NCBI RefSeq assembly: GCF_949987535.1
Contig: NC_080078.1
Location: forward strand, 52,726,207-52,790,206
DNA: 64,000 nt
Direction of reading: 5' to 3'
DNA from: Balaenoptera acutorostrata
Lineage: Eukaryota > Chordata > Mammalia > Artiodactyla > Balaenopteridae
Below are positions 33,980 through 64,000 of this stretch, one piece after another. The position numbers were made by a program, and so were the translations under genes. Numbering within the stretch: the stretch's first letter is position 1; each line of letters opens with the position of its first letter. Under the pieces are notes generated by a model that searched no databases, was not told the DNA's origin, and worked only from the letters and a program-made list of their open reading frames with translations.

Positions 33980-34318
33980 TCAAGGGCTGGCAAATTTCCT
34001 CTGTAAAGGAGAAGATGGTAACTCTTGTAGACTTTGTGGGCTATGCAGTCTCTGTTTAACCTTGCTGTTGTATGTAGCATGAGAGCAGCCATAGGTCATA
34101 CATAAATTGACAAGTGTGGCTGTGTTCCAATACAACTTTATTTATGGACCCAGAAATTTTCATTTCATATAATTTTTGCAAGTCAAAAATGGTTTTCTTT
34201 AATTTTTTCCCCCAACCACTTAGAAATGTAAAAGCATTCTTAGCTCGTAGATCATCCAAAATCAGGTAGCAGACTGGATTTGACCAGTTTGGCCAGGGGC
34301 ATAGTTTGCTGGCTTGTA
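33980..34318 (+). mobile_element. hAT-type non-autonomous DNA transposon
   Basis: Starts near AGGGCTGGCAAATTTCCTCT GTAAAGG and continues with GACTTTGTGGGCTATGCAGT CTCTG and GTGTTCCAATACAACTTTAT; the far end GGCCAGGGGCATAGTTTGCT GGC is the inverted terminus. Common mammalian element of the Charlie group. Confidence 0.65.
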
Positions 34319-34794
34319 GGCTAGACTTTCAAAGAAAAATCCTGTTTAGATTTTTTTATGCAGCTAAGCTCCTTTTTGATTGATATTATTTGAATCTAAT
34401 TAAGGTTAGGAATGCATTGGATTTATTGGATTTATCAAGCTTTGATGTATTATCAACAAATAAATCCTTCTAGGTCAGGGAAATATCCTTTGCATTTTTC
34501 CCAGAGCACCCCTTGTGGTTGTATACATAAATTAATTTATAATAGCACCAAAGCAGAGAGCTTATTATTTGTTCTTTATTGTGCTATACACTGTGCTGTG
34601 GGACTCACTCAATCATTTTCTCATTTGAAGAAAAGATGATAAAACCCACAGTAATAGGTTGCCATGACAATTAAATGACATTGTGTCTGTGGCAACGCTT
34701 TGTTAATTGTAATTGTAAAATGTCAGGTGGTATTGTGATCATGCTTTTTAGGTATAAGATATGATGATCTCTGTTACAGGGTGGTGATTCTGTA

Positions 34795-34975
34795 GGCAAG
34801 AGGAATTTGGAAGCTGGAGAATAAATGTATTTTATTCCTTAATCTCCCATTATGTGGCTTTGTGACCTTGGATTCAATAATTTCTCCATCTGTGCAATGG
34901 TGATAATGTTCTTGATTTGCCTGTAACATGGCAATTAAATGAGAGATTGTTAAATGCTATAAACATGTAAGATTT
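34795..34975 (+). repeat. MIR SINE fragment
   Basis: TGTGGCTTTGTGACCTTGGA, TCTCCATCTGTGCAATGGTG and a 'GGCAATTAAATGAGAGATTG' segment follow the MIR order. A shorter MIR-like piece lies just before it (about 34610-34690). Confidence 0.6.
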
Positions 34976-34982
34976 AACTTTA

Positions 34983-35440
34983 CCATTTGGTCTCAGACCC
35001 CTTTAAATTTTTAAGAAACTCAAAGGATTTTTATTTATGTCAATTAAATGTCAATATTACCATGTTAGAAAGGGAAACAGAGAAAAGTCAAAGTAAAAAT
35101 AATAAAGCCATCATATGTTAAGATATAACTAATGTATTATTAAAATAGCATATTTCAATAAAAATAACTATGTTTTCTAAATATTGGTGGGAAGGGTGAC
35201 ATTGTTTTACGTTATTGCAAATCTCTTTAATGTCGGGCTTCATAGAAGTTATCTGAGTTCTGGTGTCTTTTTCTTCATTCAGTCTGTTGTGATTTGCCGT
35301 TTTCATTGAAGTATATGAAGAAAATTTGGTTTCCCACAGAGATGGGTTTGATACAAGATGACCTGCCAGACCCTCTGAAGGGCTCTTGGGGACACACTGG
35401 TCCACAAAGAGGTCCTTGATGCACACTTTAAGAACTAGTT
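34983..35440 (+). mobile_element. hAT (MER1-type) DNA transposon
   Basis: TTGGTCTCAGACCCCTTTAA at one side and CACTTTAAGAACTAGTTGTA at the other resemble eroded MER1-group termini, and the interior is AT-rich with 'GAAACAGAGAAAAG'. Confidence 0.5.
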
Positions 35441-35479
35441 GTAGAGACTATTCCCATCATTCCAGAAGGTTCCCACAGG

Positions 35480-35800
35480 AACCACTATCCTGGCCTTCAA
35501 GATTGGGATTACCTCTTCTTGAGTTTCATATACATGGAATCACAATGTGAGCACTTTTGTGCGTTCCACTGTGCATCAGATATACCAGATGTTACTGATC
35601 CATTCTCCTATTGGTGCACATTTGAATTGTTTCTAGTCTTTTACTATTATGAGTGAAGAACATATTTTTTGGTGAACATATGCACTCATTTCTCTTGGAG
35701 CGGAATTGCTGAAACATAAGATAAGCAGGTGGATGTTTAGCTTAATAGATTTCAAAGCGATAGAAAATATTTTTATTTCAGTATATATCATTTAACAAAT
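35480..35800 (-). mobile_element. L1 fragment, old
   Basis: TATACATGGAATCACAATGT, CCATTCTCCTATTGGTGCAC ATTTG and TTGGAGCGGAATTGCTGAAA are diverged reversed L1 3' blocks. Confidence 0.55.
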
Positions 35801-36454
35801 TATTTCATAATTTTCCTATTAATATATAATCTATTCTTCTATATCTTTCTTTTAAAATGTTGCTTTAAAAATCCATGTAATTTCCCAATACTATACAATT
35901 CCATTGCTAGACTATTAAATTAAAAAAAAACCTGTTTCCTTTATTTTATGGACAAGGTTATGTAGTAAAGTAGCTCCCCATTTACCTGAATGTCTTCCAT
36001 TTTTCTGGAAACTTTAGGATTCATAACTCAGACAACATATCTAAAAACAACTAATGAATATCAGTAGCTAGGGTTGTTCACATGATATAATTTTATTGAC
36101 CGAGGAGCCCAAACGAAAGAAAAAGAAGGTTTAAAAACAAACAACAAAAAATAAGAAAAGAAGGAGGGGGAAGTAAAAGAAGAAGAAAGAGGTGTATGTC
36201 AAATGACAAGGTTGAAAGCATCAGCAGTCCAAGTTAGAAGAAGTGAACAACAGACCCTCAGAACGTTCCAAAAGAAAATAGATCCAGACACAATGAGATG
36301 TGAGACACCAAACATGGCAGCTTAATAGATGGCATGGTTCAGTGGAAGAGAAAACTATGTCCCACTCACATCAGTGATTACAGTGGCTTTATTTATGTGC
36401 AGTCTCTGGAATTCTGAGATGACACTTTTTTATCATCTTCATATTCCCAAGACT

Positions 36455-36880
36455 TGGATGTATTAACTATTGCCACATAACAGACTAACCCCAAATAACA
36501 TCTGTTTACTGTTTCTCATGAGTTTGTAGGCTGGCTGGGTGGTTCTACCGGTTTGGGAAAAGTTTGGCTGGTCTTAGATGCAAGCTCACCATCAGCTGTC
36601 AGCTAGTAAGGTAGACAAGATGACTCAACTCTCTGTGCGTCTCCCCCACCACCAGCAGGCCAGCCTGCATTCGTTCTCATGACAGTGGAAGAGATCCAAG
36701 GGAAGAAACAAAAATGCGCCTCTGCTTTGACAAGTTTGCTGCCATCCCAGTGGCGGAAGCAAATTACATGACCAAGCCCAAAGTCAGTGCAGCAGGGTGC
36801 TACCAAAGGCAGGGATACAGGAAGGCATGACAAATTGGGGCCATTAATGCAACCCATCTGTCATACTGGCATGGCCTAAA
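36455..36880 (-). mobile_element. Solo LTR, MLT1 type
   Basis: Reverse MLT1: GATGTATTAACTATTGCCAC ATAACAGAC at the left, a 'GTAGGCTGGCTGGGTGGTTC' block, and GAAGCAAATTACATGACCAA near the right. Confidence 0.55.
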
Positions 36881-36928
36881 ACTATAATTACAGATAATTT
36901 AAAAAATAGTATATTACTAGTTAAAAAC

Positions 36929-37011
36929 TATTGGATTGGCCAAAAATATCGTTCAGGGTTTTCTGCAACATCTTATGGAAAACCTGAACGAACTTTTTGG
37001 CCAATCCAATA
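36929..37011. mobile_element. Mariner-type MITE hairpin
   Basis: An 83-bp near-perfect inverted repeat bounded by TA: arms TATTGGATTGGCCAAAAA and TTTTTGGCCAATCCAATA, with a short loop around 36969-36976. This is a Tc1/mariner-derived MITE known from cetartiodactyl genomes. Confidence 0.8.
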
Positions 37012-38322
37012 TTTGCACATGTAGAGGACTACAGTGGGCTCCTAATAAATATTTGATCGATGAATAAAGTTAGTTCAATGCTGAGAATGTGTCCACTACA
37101 ACCATTCATGTGTCAGTCAAGGTATATAAGAATTCGTAATTTAGTCATAGTCTATATGGTTCAATATGCTGCATTATGAGCACCACTCTCTAACACAAAC
37201 AGCAAGTTTTTTCTACGGAGAAGCAAAAGGTAGAGTTTAAAAGCTGTGTGTGAGAAAATTAAGCATATATATTGCTTGAAAAGGGTAAACAATAAGTATT
37301 TTGAGCAATAAGTATAACATTTCCTCATTCAAGTTATATAAGTTTAGAAACAATCAAGGGTCAAATTCTTTTATCTCCCTTGTTATGTTTTAAATACATT
37401 TGACTCACCTAAAGCTATTGGGTCATGGTGCGAATGATTAGGTATACAATATTAAACTGGCCTCCTTTGGAAAAGTTTTCCAAATTTTATCTTGGTGGAG
37501 ACTTTAAGTAGTCTCAAAAATTTCCAGGGCGAAGTAGCTTGGGGACTGTCCCTTGCCCCAAATTTCCAAGGAAATATCATGAGGAGAGGAGAGGAAGAGG
37601 CATTGCTTCGTTAATCAAGTAAAGTGCTGCCACCTATTTTTTCTTTTAATGTAAAAGCAATAATACTGCTATTTTTAATCATCTCCCTGCTCCCTTCCTA
37701 ATATTTTTGCATTATTCTAACCTATGGAGCAGAACGTTTTTCATGATATATTATTAAAGAAGATGGCTCATAAAAATTCATCCCAGAGGCACTACCCAGG
37801 ATTTATTATGACATTAAAGTTGTGCTTGGGATTCTGTTAAATGCCAAGCATCAAGGGAAAGTTGTACGGAAGAGTGGTCTTCTGCTAAACTTTCACATGT
37901 GATGATAAAGAGAAGCTATTGAGGGCTTGGAATGAGGCATCTCTAAGACAACCTCAGCACTGAAATAATGCAGGGTGTTCCCTCTTCACTTTCCGTAATC
38001 ACACAGTGTTGATAGAGCCACGTTGCCTGTTAACTATTGTAAGAGTCCTACTGCTTTGAAAGGATGCTAACAATATGAACTGAGGAGAATTGTTTTTCTT
38101 GAAATTGGGAAGGAAACTTACTTTCGCCTTTCATTGAAAGACATTGCACAAGAGGCCAAACAGATAGTTACAAACCCTTCATTCATAGAAAACAACTTAA
38201 ATGGTCATTAGGTAGTTCCTGACTACCTGGTCTCTGCAAATCAAATAAACAAAGCCTGAAAAGAAATTAGTCTGGGCTGGTGGAAAAGTCTATGCTTAAA
38301 CAACTTTTAAAGTATAAATGGA
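37012..38322. other. Intergenic DNA, no feature recognised
   Basis: Unique sequence; no exon or repeat that I can name. Confidence 0.5.
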
Positions 38323-38635
38323 GGGCTTCCCTGGTGGCGCAGTGGTTGAGAATCTGCCTGCCAATGCGGGGGACACGGGTTCGAGCCCTGGTCTGGGAAG
38401 ATCCCACATGCCACGGAGCGACTGGGCCTGTGAGCCACAACTACTGAGCCTGCGCGTCTGGAGCCTGTGCTCCGCAACAAGAGAGGCCACGATAGTGAGA
38501 GGCCCGCGCACCGCAATGAAGAGTGGCCCCCACTTGCCGCAACTGGAGAAGGCCCTCGCGCCGAAACGAAGACCCAACACAGCCAAAAAAAAAAATAAAA
38601 ATAAATAAATAAATTAATTAATTAATTTAAAAAGA
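38323..38635 (+). mobile_element. Cetacean tRNA-derived SINE
   Basis: GGGCTTCCCTGGTGGCGCAG start, B box GGTTCGAGCCC, tail of A-rich (AAAT)n and (AATT)n. Perfect 14-bp target duplication AAAGTATAAATGGA at 38309-38322 and 38636-38649. Confidence 0.92.
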
Positions 38636-38649
38636 AAAGTATAAATGGA

Positions 38650-41306
38650 TACATTCAGAAGGGCAGATGATTTCTTGCTTGGGGGAATGAGGGAAGTTTT
38701 GGAGGTGGCATTTTTGGAGGTTGCTTTTAAGAATTGATAGAACATCATCATGTGATGTGGCTAGAAAGGAGGTGTGCTACGTGTGTGAACGGAGAATAGT
38801 GATAATCCAGATTGGCTAAGTGAGGGTGCAGGCTGGGGCCAAAGCTGAATGCTGATATCAGTAATCTCAACATTATTCTTTAGGTAGTGGATAGGAAATC
38901 AGGCTTTACCAGCCAGATAGTAATATGATCAGAGCTGCTGTTGGGGAAAATTAACCTAGATGTAGAAGAGATTTGAGGGGCAAAGAAATTCAGTAGGAAG
39001 TTACTAAAAATTCTGGGTGTTGAAGAATGAGAAAAGTTGTAAGGGAGAAGGCAACTTCCAAGACAGGGTAGAATTCATGCGTTTTATAAACAGATAGAGT
39101 GTGGAAGCACCCAAGGTTTAGCGCCTGTTATGGACTGTTAAACAGGGAGGACAGATGGAGGGATGGTCTCTTTTTTGATTAATTACATACAATGTGCATG
39201 TGGGCCACTTGTTTGAAAATCTAAGAGGAAGAACCAGAGCTTAGGGAAAGTAAGAATTATGTGCAGAGAAGTAGAAATTGAAGGCATGTGACTGAATGAA
39301 ACAGCTAAGGGAAAATACACATAAAGAACATTCTTCGAATTGATGGTGAGAAATAGATTTCTTTCCACTTTTGAACTGCTTTCCAGGAAGCTCACTGCTA
39401 AAGTTCAAACCCAATAGTGTAAGTGCCCTTTAGTTTAGGTTTTCTGATATAAGGTTTCTCTTGTGCTCTATCTTTAAAACTAAGAAGTCTCCCCCGACCC
39501 CCATTAAGACTTGGGATTTGAGTAGCTTGTACAGTATTTTTTGAAATACTATATATTTCATGGATTCCAAGCTTCACATATTTTCTACATTTTAACATCC
39601 CTGAAATTGAGATGTGTCTTATAATCACTGGATGGTGTGTCATAGTTTAACTGGCAGCATGCTTTCATTCTTTGTGGAATATAAAATAGTAATGGGCATG
39701 TTCTAATCAAAGATGTCTTGGGTTTGATGAAATATGGTACTTCCCGATGGGTTTCCCTATCTTGTCAATCTGCTTTTTTTTCCATGAAGGCTTTTATCCC
39801 CCCAAAAGGGGAAGAACAATCTACTTAGGGAAGAAGTCCAGTCCAGTATGAGCATTCCAATCAATCATCCATGAGCGGCTGAATATCCTTTCAGGGCTGA
39901 TAGGAGGGAGAAAGGTAAGAATTGAGTCAAGTGCCTTGATCCCCAGATTGGGACAAAAAGTCCTGGAGGTGGCTGAAGGAAGATGTAGTAGAACCTCTAT
40001 AGGCTTGCTTCTTGCTTCTTGTGGCATAGCTCTAGAAAATTACAAGCCTCCTGGAGAAACCCCCGTGGTATTGGAACAGCATGGCGTTAGCAGCTGACAA
40101 TGGCCAAAGGAGGTATTTAAATGGATGGACCTGAGCTAGCACCTCTGGTTCCCACTCCCAACAAAATCCAGAAGTTTCTGTGTATCCCTGAAGAATGTTG
40201 GAAAAACTGAGCCCCGGGTGAAAACTCCTCAGAGCAGAAACCTTGAGACACTGGGATGGAAGGGCCCACCTTGCAGGCAGTTAGGACCACCCAACAGAGG
40301 AGACCAGATGCTCCTCCCCATTGTCAGAAGGACACACAAGAGGCCACCTGGGGAAAGAAGCAGGGAGACCTCCTTAATGGGGAGGGAACTCTAACTGGGG
40401 GTTTGACTTTGAAGTAATTTAATATGCCTCTGAAATAGGCATTTGTTTTTTATTTTTAAGTTGGAAGAGACTGAGTAACTGTAATTGGCAAGATTTTTTT
40501 TCCTTCATAATAAGTGAGAATGCAGGATTTGAGTGCAATATGAACTTACAATGGAAAATAAACACATCTTTTTGTTGTACATTTGAGCTGTGCGTACATT
40601 TTCATCCTATTACAATGGATCCTTTCAGGGAGTAAGATGTCTCAAATACTGAAAGTAATCTGGGTTAAAGAAAAAAACTGGCTCTGGATTTAAGCTGGAC
40701 CACAGAAATATTTATGGCAGTGTAGGAGGATGAAAAGCCAGAGAAGAAATAATCAGAAAAATGGGAAAAGTAGGAGTTTGCGCCTACTTTTTCTGCTTCT
40801 CTCTCAGAAGCAAAGAGCAGGGGAGTGATGGATTCAGTCAAGTGCTACAGAATGGTGAGCTCAGCTGAGCGCTGGGAAGAAGCTATTTGATTTGATGAGG
40901 GAGGCATTTGGAATCTCTGAAAACTGGTCATCCAAATGTGGTACCATTTTAATAGCCATCATTTTTCATGGGATGTTAGTGTTGAAAGATACATAGTCTA
41001 ACTAACTCCACTGTCTTACAGATAAGGAAATTTGGAACCAGAGAATTTCACAGAAGCCAGTTCAAAGGATAAATATGAGAAAAAGAAAAAACAAGTACTT
41101 TACATTGGGAGTCAACTAGAATCAGCCTGTTTTGTGTCAGGAGCAAAATGTGTTGGGTCATGCATAAGCCCCCTTCAATGAAGGGATCTTTTATGAAACA
41201 GGAAAAGTACACTGGAAAGCATCCTTGGGAGCAAATACTCTGACGGGTGTTAGATGTGTTTTCATTTTTTTATTAGAGAAGTTGGAAGTTTAATTTCAAT
41301 ATTGAT
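38650..41306. other. Intergenic DNA between LAMP5 and PLCB4
   Basis: Unique sequence; a MIR-like relic lies near 40975-41060 on the minus strand. No gene evidence. Confidence 0.5.
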
Positions 41307-42700
41307 GGTAACATAATTTTCTCTGCTTTATTCAGAGGAACACACAGAATCAATCTGTACAAGCATATACAACAATTCAGTCGGTGGTTTGTGCCCTATA
41401 ATCAGTAATCTGATTAGCTCTAGATTACGGTTTCCATGCACTCCTCTGGGCTTTGGGGCATGGCTCCATTCCCAGGGGGGACTTCTTCATGCACTCTCTG
41501 CAACACAACTACAACAGGCTTAAAGACCATGCAGATTAACACTGTAGCAAATTGTTTTGATATTTAACAGACATAAAAAGGTTATTTCCTGATATGAAAT
41601 TCTGAAAATCTGCATAAATATTTTTGTGTAAAATTAAATTAGTTATGTATTTTTTTTGAAACTAGAACTTGAAGTATCAAGAATGCCCACATAATTCATA
41701 TACACATATATATAGACTTCTTCATTATGCTAAAAGTCTTGAGAGTCAAATTATATTCTGTGCCATACATTTACTTAACCGGTATTTATTTGCATTAGTT
41801 AACCGTGTACGGATTAGTCGTAATTGGTGCTTGTGTATCATGCAAACATAGTTCTAGTATTCCTGTTTACTAATCTTGTCATGTGGCAATACTTAGATGA
41901 TTTTGCTCTCTGACAGTGAGAATTAGGAGTATAAATACTTTATACACGGTCACATTTACAAACGTTTGCCAATAACCACTTCACAATCTTTATGGTGTAA
42001 GAGTGAGCTGTAATAATCTGGAATTGGCAGAAGCAATTCTTAGAAAGCAATGTCAGATGTCAACTTTCTTAAAGGTGCCTGACGGAGTTCTCCTTTTGAG
42101 CACTGATGGGTTTTGCCACAGGGACACTGTTCTTTTTTTATTTTTTTCTATTGTTCTAATAATTTCTACAACTGTTACAGGAAGTTAGCTTCTTATGGCA
42201 TGGTGGAGACATGGCACTTACTGATGAGGTAACTTAGATGTAGAAAAATTCCCCCAAATTATTTGTCTAGCAGATCACCACTTCTGCTGATAAATTTGTA
42301 GACAGAGATTTTTTTTCCCCCTAGCGCATGCACTTACTGTCACATGGCTAATACACTATTTTTGCTGTTGCTCAAACATGTCCTAATGCATCACAAAGCA
42401 GAGGTGTTAACACCAAGCTCATTTATTTGTGATGGTACTTTATAGCAAACATGTTTAAGTGGTATGATCAATGGGTAAACTCTGCCTTATTGGAATCGTA
42501 ATTTTTGGGGATTTGTAGCTACTTTTGGTTGGCCAAGGAAATTCAGTATTCAAAACATTTAAGAGAAGTACGTAAGTCTCTGTGGTTTCAGGTGACATCT
42601 TGTCTACACATAAAGGAAACGCAAAAGACATCAGCTTTCTTCTGCGGAATTTGTGTTCAGAACTTTGGGAGTGCTCTTTTGATGTGGTGGTTCTGCGGTT
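41307..42700 (-). other. PLCB4: PLCB4 3' UTR (probable extent)
   Basis: Sequence after the distal PLCB4 stop (TGA, 42703-42701). A clean poly(A) signal AATAAA (41332-41327, context TCTGAATAAAGCAG) would end the message near 41307, giving about 1.4 kb. Other AATAAA-like sites near 42425 and 41790 could also be used. The choice among them is an inference. Confidence 0.5.
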
Positions 42701-60500
<17,800 letters not shown>

Positions 60501-61984
60501 CTGAACGAGAAGAATTTGTAATGACGAGTTAGACTTGTAGTGTAGCTGATAAACTTTATCCCATGTTGGGCTGGCATAATTTTCACCAGCTCTTTCAGAG
60601 TCTTGGTTTGAAAATCAAGGAGTAACTGAGTCTGGGAGCTGGAAAGACTTCCAATCTCCCACCCAACCCAAGAGTTTCTTGTATTCCCATAAGGTCTCTC
60701 CAACAAGGGGGTTTCCAGCCTCAGTCTATTGAACATGCCCACCTCAAAAGGCAGCCCTGCCCACTGCTGAGCAACACCAATCATCCCAAAGTTCTTTCTT
60801 CTGCACATAGATGTCTCCATAGAACTCCACCCATCCATCTTTGTTCTGCTGAGTCATCTAATTAGTCCACTGCCCCTTCCACAACCTAGTCCCAAAAACC
60901 CAAGTTCAGCTGCCATATTTATTCTCTTTTACATGTTAAATATAACTATTCATTATGTGGCATGGCTTCTAAACACCGGGCACTTTTTGGAAGGTCTTGA
61001 ATACCATCATTACACAATGAAAACCTCCACTGTTGTTGTCAACATCAGCTAATTTTGAATCCCCATCAATTGATATTTTTGCCAGCTTCATAATCTAGAT
61101 GCACTCACAAGGAAGACAGAATGTTCAGGAACCCTGGTCTTCAGCTTTACAGATAGTTAAAATATTTCTCCATCTGCTTCCTTCAATCACTGAAAATGGG
61201 GCTGCAATGCTTTGAAAATAAGTATTTCTTTATAAACATTATTTCTTCCTGATAATTTGGCCACAGCCAGGGACTTAACTGAAATCAGATTTCTTTAGCT
61301 GCTCAGCCCCTAATCATAGAGGAAAACAGTTCTATCAGTAATATCCACTCTAAGATGATGCTTAATGTTATATCCTAGTCTTACTCTTGAGAAACTTAGA
61401 GAAATGAGATGATACCAAAGTCTAGAATGGATAGACTTTGTTCAGGTTATATAACTACCCTCATGGTCATGTTTCCTTTTGCTTATTTTTTTAAGTGAGT
61501 GACTTATTTTTTAAAAAATGAATTTTCTTCCTAAGGTAGGCTCACCTTTAACCTAATTCATGAATATCTTAAAAGATTTCATAAAATATAAATGGGGGAG
61601 GGATTTTGAAATTTCCCAAGATTTTATTAATTTCCCAGCACTGTTAGCAGGTTAACACAGGACTTGATCTACAGTTCATTTATATATAAATTCTTCAGAA
61701 ACACATTTGTGCACATGGTCTCAGCATTCCTGTCTAGTGAATAAATGCCTCTGGGAGAAGGCATGGAGGAAGGTGGTGCTAGGCAGGAAGGTTCTCGGAA
61801 TAGGACCTGATAACAGGGACAATGAGTGCTCCAAGGTGATGTTACCTTGCTCTGGATTTGGGGTTAGGGAATTATATGTAACAATGTCCTGCTTAATTTG
61901 TGGTAACCTGGAACACCTCATAAATCCAGTCCTGTTACCAATATCTGTGCCCTTTTTTGTTATAAACTAGGGATTCTTCATTGG

Positions 61985-62135
61985 GTTAAGGACCTGGACA
62001 GTCTCAGGTCTTAGGACAAGCTACTTACCCTCTCAGTCTGTCCATCTTTATAATTGGGAGAGTGATACCTTCTTCAATCTTTATAATTGGGAGATTGTTG
62101 CCTACTTCATAGGGTTGTTAGGATTAAATACAAGA
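61985..62135 (+). repeat. MIR SINE with internal duplication
   Basis: MIR blocks ACAAGCTACTTACCCTCTCA and CTTCATAGGGTTGTTAGGAT TAAA flank a 33-bp step in which ATCTTTATAATTGGGAGA occurs twice (62044 and 62077). Confidence 0.65.
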
Positions 62136-62759
62136 GAAATCATATTTCAAATGCCTGTTATACCTTATTCAAAATACAATGACATACAAACCTACTTATA
62201 TTATTCAGTACTCATGAAAACATGCAGAGAGTAACCTGGGAGAAGGGAGAACAGCCTGAGAAGTTAAATCAATAAACTTTTCCTCCAAGCTTAACTTACT
62301 GCCGCATGAATGGATTGACACGTTGATGTATCCTTATTTAAATGGATTTAGCTACTCTTGCATTGTTATGGGGGAAAAAACCCACTAAATCACCCTACTA
62401 CTAGCCTTCCTTCTAAGATTTAGTAATCATCATGCCTGTCTGGCACATGTATTAATTTTCCTGGACAAATAAGGGGCTCTATGCAAGTCTAGAATAAAAC
62501 ATTTCAGAGGTGCCACATTCCTATGTCTCTTGCAAATATCATTGAAAGGAGGGTAGAGAAGATTGTTTCTTTAAATATTCTAGTGCAGCACAAGAAAAAG
62601 AAAAAAAAAAAGAGGCTCTGAGGATTGGAAGTAAGCTGACATAGACTATTGCTTAAGGAAGTATTCTGGTGAACCTTAATTAACCCAATTAGATATGAGG
62701 AATGAGGGTGTTTGTACCATAAAGGCATAAAGTTCATGATGGCTTCAAGTATATAAGAT

Positions 62760-62862
62760 ATGCTCTACAAGGGCAGGGAAAACCTCTTTTTTTCACCACT
62801 ACATGGCCCAATGCTTGGTACAAAGTAGATTCAATAAATATTTGTTGCATGAATTAAAAAAA
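62760..62862 (+). repeat. L2 LINE 3' end
   Basis: CTACAAGGGCAGGGAAAACC and AATGCTTGGTACAAAGTAGA TTCAATAAATATTTGTTGCA: L2 3' terminus. Confidence 0.65.
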
Positions 62863-62877
62863 AATAGCATGGGAAAG

Positions 62878-63010
62878 CAGTAAGAAGACTTGGATTCCGG
62901 TCCCAGCTCATCTTAGTGGCCTTGTGCAACATACATAAATCTTTCCAGGCTTCAATTTCTTTATTATAAAACTGAACAGGACCTTGTTTGCCCAACCTAA
63001 TTCATGGTTA
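62878..63010 (+). repeat. MIR SINE fragment
   Basis: AAGACTTGGATTCCGGTCCC, TGGCCTTGTGCAACATACAT and CAATTTCTTTATTATAAAAC TGAACAGG in MIR order. Confidence 0.6.
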
Positions 63011-63544
63011 TGAGCTGCAAGTTACCTAACGTATATAGAATTTAAAAAAATTAGAAGCATATTGAATTAAAATGATTACAATGAATACACATAACAAGAA
63101 AGCTCACCTTGAAAACTTATCTCTTGTGTTTCTCTCTGTGCTCAAAACTATCCCTGCATGGTAGGTAGCAGGTATTGAAGTTTTGGGATAATCTGGTTCC
63201 CAGACACCACTTCCCCTTTCACAAAGGAATGGGGACCTAATTACTGATCATCACGTGATGGGCGTGGCGGTGGGCTCAAGCCTCAGCTTCCTGTTGTACA
63301 AACTAGAGGATCCAGGAAATGATCTCCAAGCCTATTTATACTAAAACAAAAAATAAAAAATCTAACATTGATTTTATTCTTTTGGTCCTTAACTGAGTCA
63401 TGAGACCCTATGGAAGAGGTAAGTCCTTTTTCATTCTTTCAGGTCAAGAGTACCAAAATTAAATATGTTGACTTAAAAGTCTATCTTAATTGGGACATTT
63501 TGGGGAAATAAATGTATGGCTTTTAGCAGGATTTGTATATGTTT

Positions 63545-63655
63545 CTATCTTAAGAGTACCTGCTGTATATATGTATATATATAATTGATTCACTTTGCTG
63601 TACACCTGAAGCTAACACAACATTGTAAATCAACTATACTCCAATAAAAAAAGAG
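63545..63655 (+). mobile_element. L1 3'-end fragment, very short
   Basis: GATTCACTTTGCTGTACACC TGAAGCTAAC and CAACTATACTCCAATAAAAA are the terminal 100 bases of L1. Confidence 0.7.
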
Positions 63656-64000
63656 AACTGTCCACCACTATCAACTGCTAAAGGAAAAAAAATCAATAGT
63701 AACCTCAAAAACTACAGTATATCAATTTGCTCAGTGGGAAAAAAAAAAGTTAAGAGTAAATTCAGCTTCTTCTGGGAAAAACTTCTGCTGCAATTCATTC
63801 TTGTGGCTGATGTGACTCTGGGCATAAATTCTCACCCCTCAGATGATGCTGAAACATCTGAGTAAATCGCGTTTGCTCACCACGCACCTCTGAGATTACC
63901 AGTAAGCTGCCTTTGTGGGTGGTTGCTATGTCTCTGCCCATTTCTACTTCATGACAGAGTTGTAGGTTTGTTACTGACTTCTTACCACGAATTACATTTG

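Larger units (their letters stand above)
60501..64000 (-). other. PLCB4: PLCB4 intron reaching the window edge
   Basis: At least 3.5 kb with L2, MIR and short L1 pieces. I looked for the exon expected to end LNSLKKKHAK and did not find it, so it should lie to the right of the window. Confidence 0.65.

Noticed and set aside
38296..38608. About 96-codon frames on both strands
   Set aside because: Lie entirely within a SINE; the same frames recur in the other SINE copies.
63980..64000. Possible PLCB4 exon with donor GTAAGA at the window edge
   Set aside because: Only 15 bases are visible and they do not match the expected KKKHAK end; kept as unproven.

Overview
This is a stretch of mammalian nuclear DNA, and the interspersed repeats point to a cetacean. 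Six copies of a tRNA-derived SINE with the GGCTTCCCTGGTGG head, all lacking the Bov-A body seen in ruminants, lie beside mammal-wide MIR, L2, MLT1 and MER5 relics. Exons are short, have GT-AG borders and are separated by long introns. I identified the genes by reading exon translations and comparing them with remembered human proteins; no search was run.

Two genes are present, both on the minus strand and in the PLCB4-then-LAMP5 order of human chromosome 20p12. PLCB4 (phospholipase C beta-4) enters from the right edge. The window holds its last seven constitutive coding exons, a 37-nt cassette exon and the start of its 3' UTR (42701-60500). These encode the C-terminal coiled-coil domain. LAMP5 (BAD-LAMP, a neuronal and plasmacytoid dendritic cell LAMP-family protein) is complete: six coding exons between 13799 and 1887 join without frameshift into 280 codons plus stop.

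Layout: 1-1190 is DNA downstream of LAMP5. 1195-13799 is LAMP5, with a CpG-rich promoter and first exons at about 12.4-14.1 kb. 14.1-41.3 kb is the intergenic interval. It holds a second, large CpG island (19.1-21.5 kb), an orphan exon-like segment at 16528-16577, and most of the SINE, LTR, L1, L2 and DNA-transposon relics. 41.3-64 kb is the 3' end of PLCB4, whose introns carry L1, MER5, MLT1 and other old repeats. Apart from one L1 3' end nested in older L1, I saw no intact mobile element, tRNA gene, CRISPR array or bacterial-type feature.

The most interesting feature is the PLCB4 terminal exon. Its sequence is read in two different frames depending on whether the 37-nt exon is included, giving two unrelated C-termini. 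Other points worth checking are the orphan 50-nt exon, a possible plus-strand spliced transcript from the 19-21 kb CpG island, a SINE insertion carrying extra non-SINE sequence and two A-tracts inside one target-site duplication, and a mariner-type hairpin.
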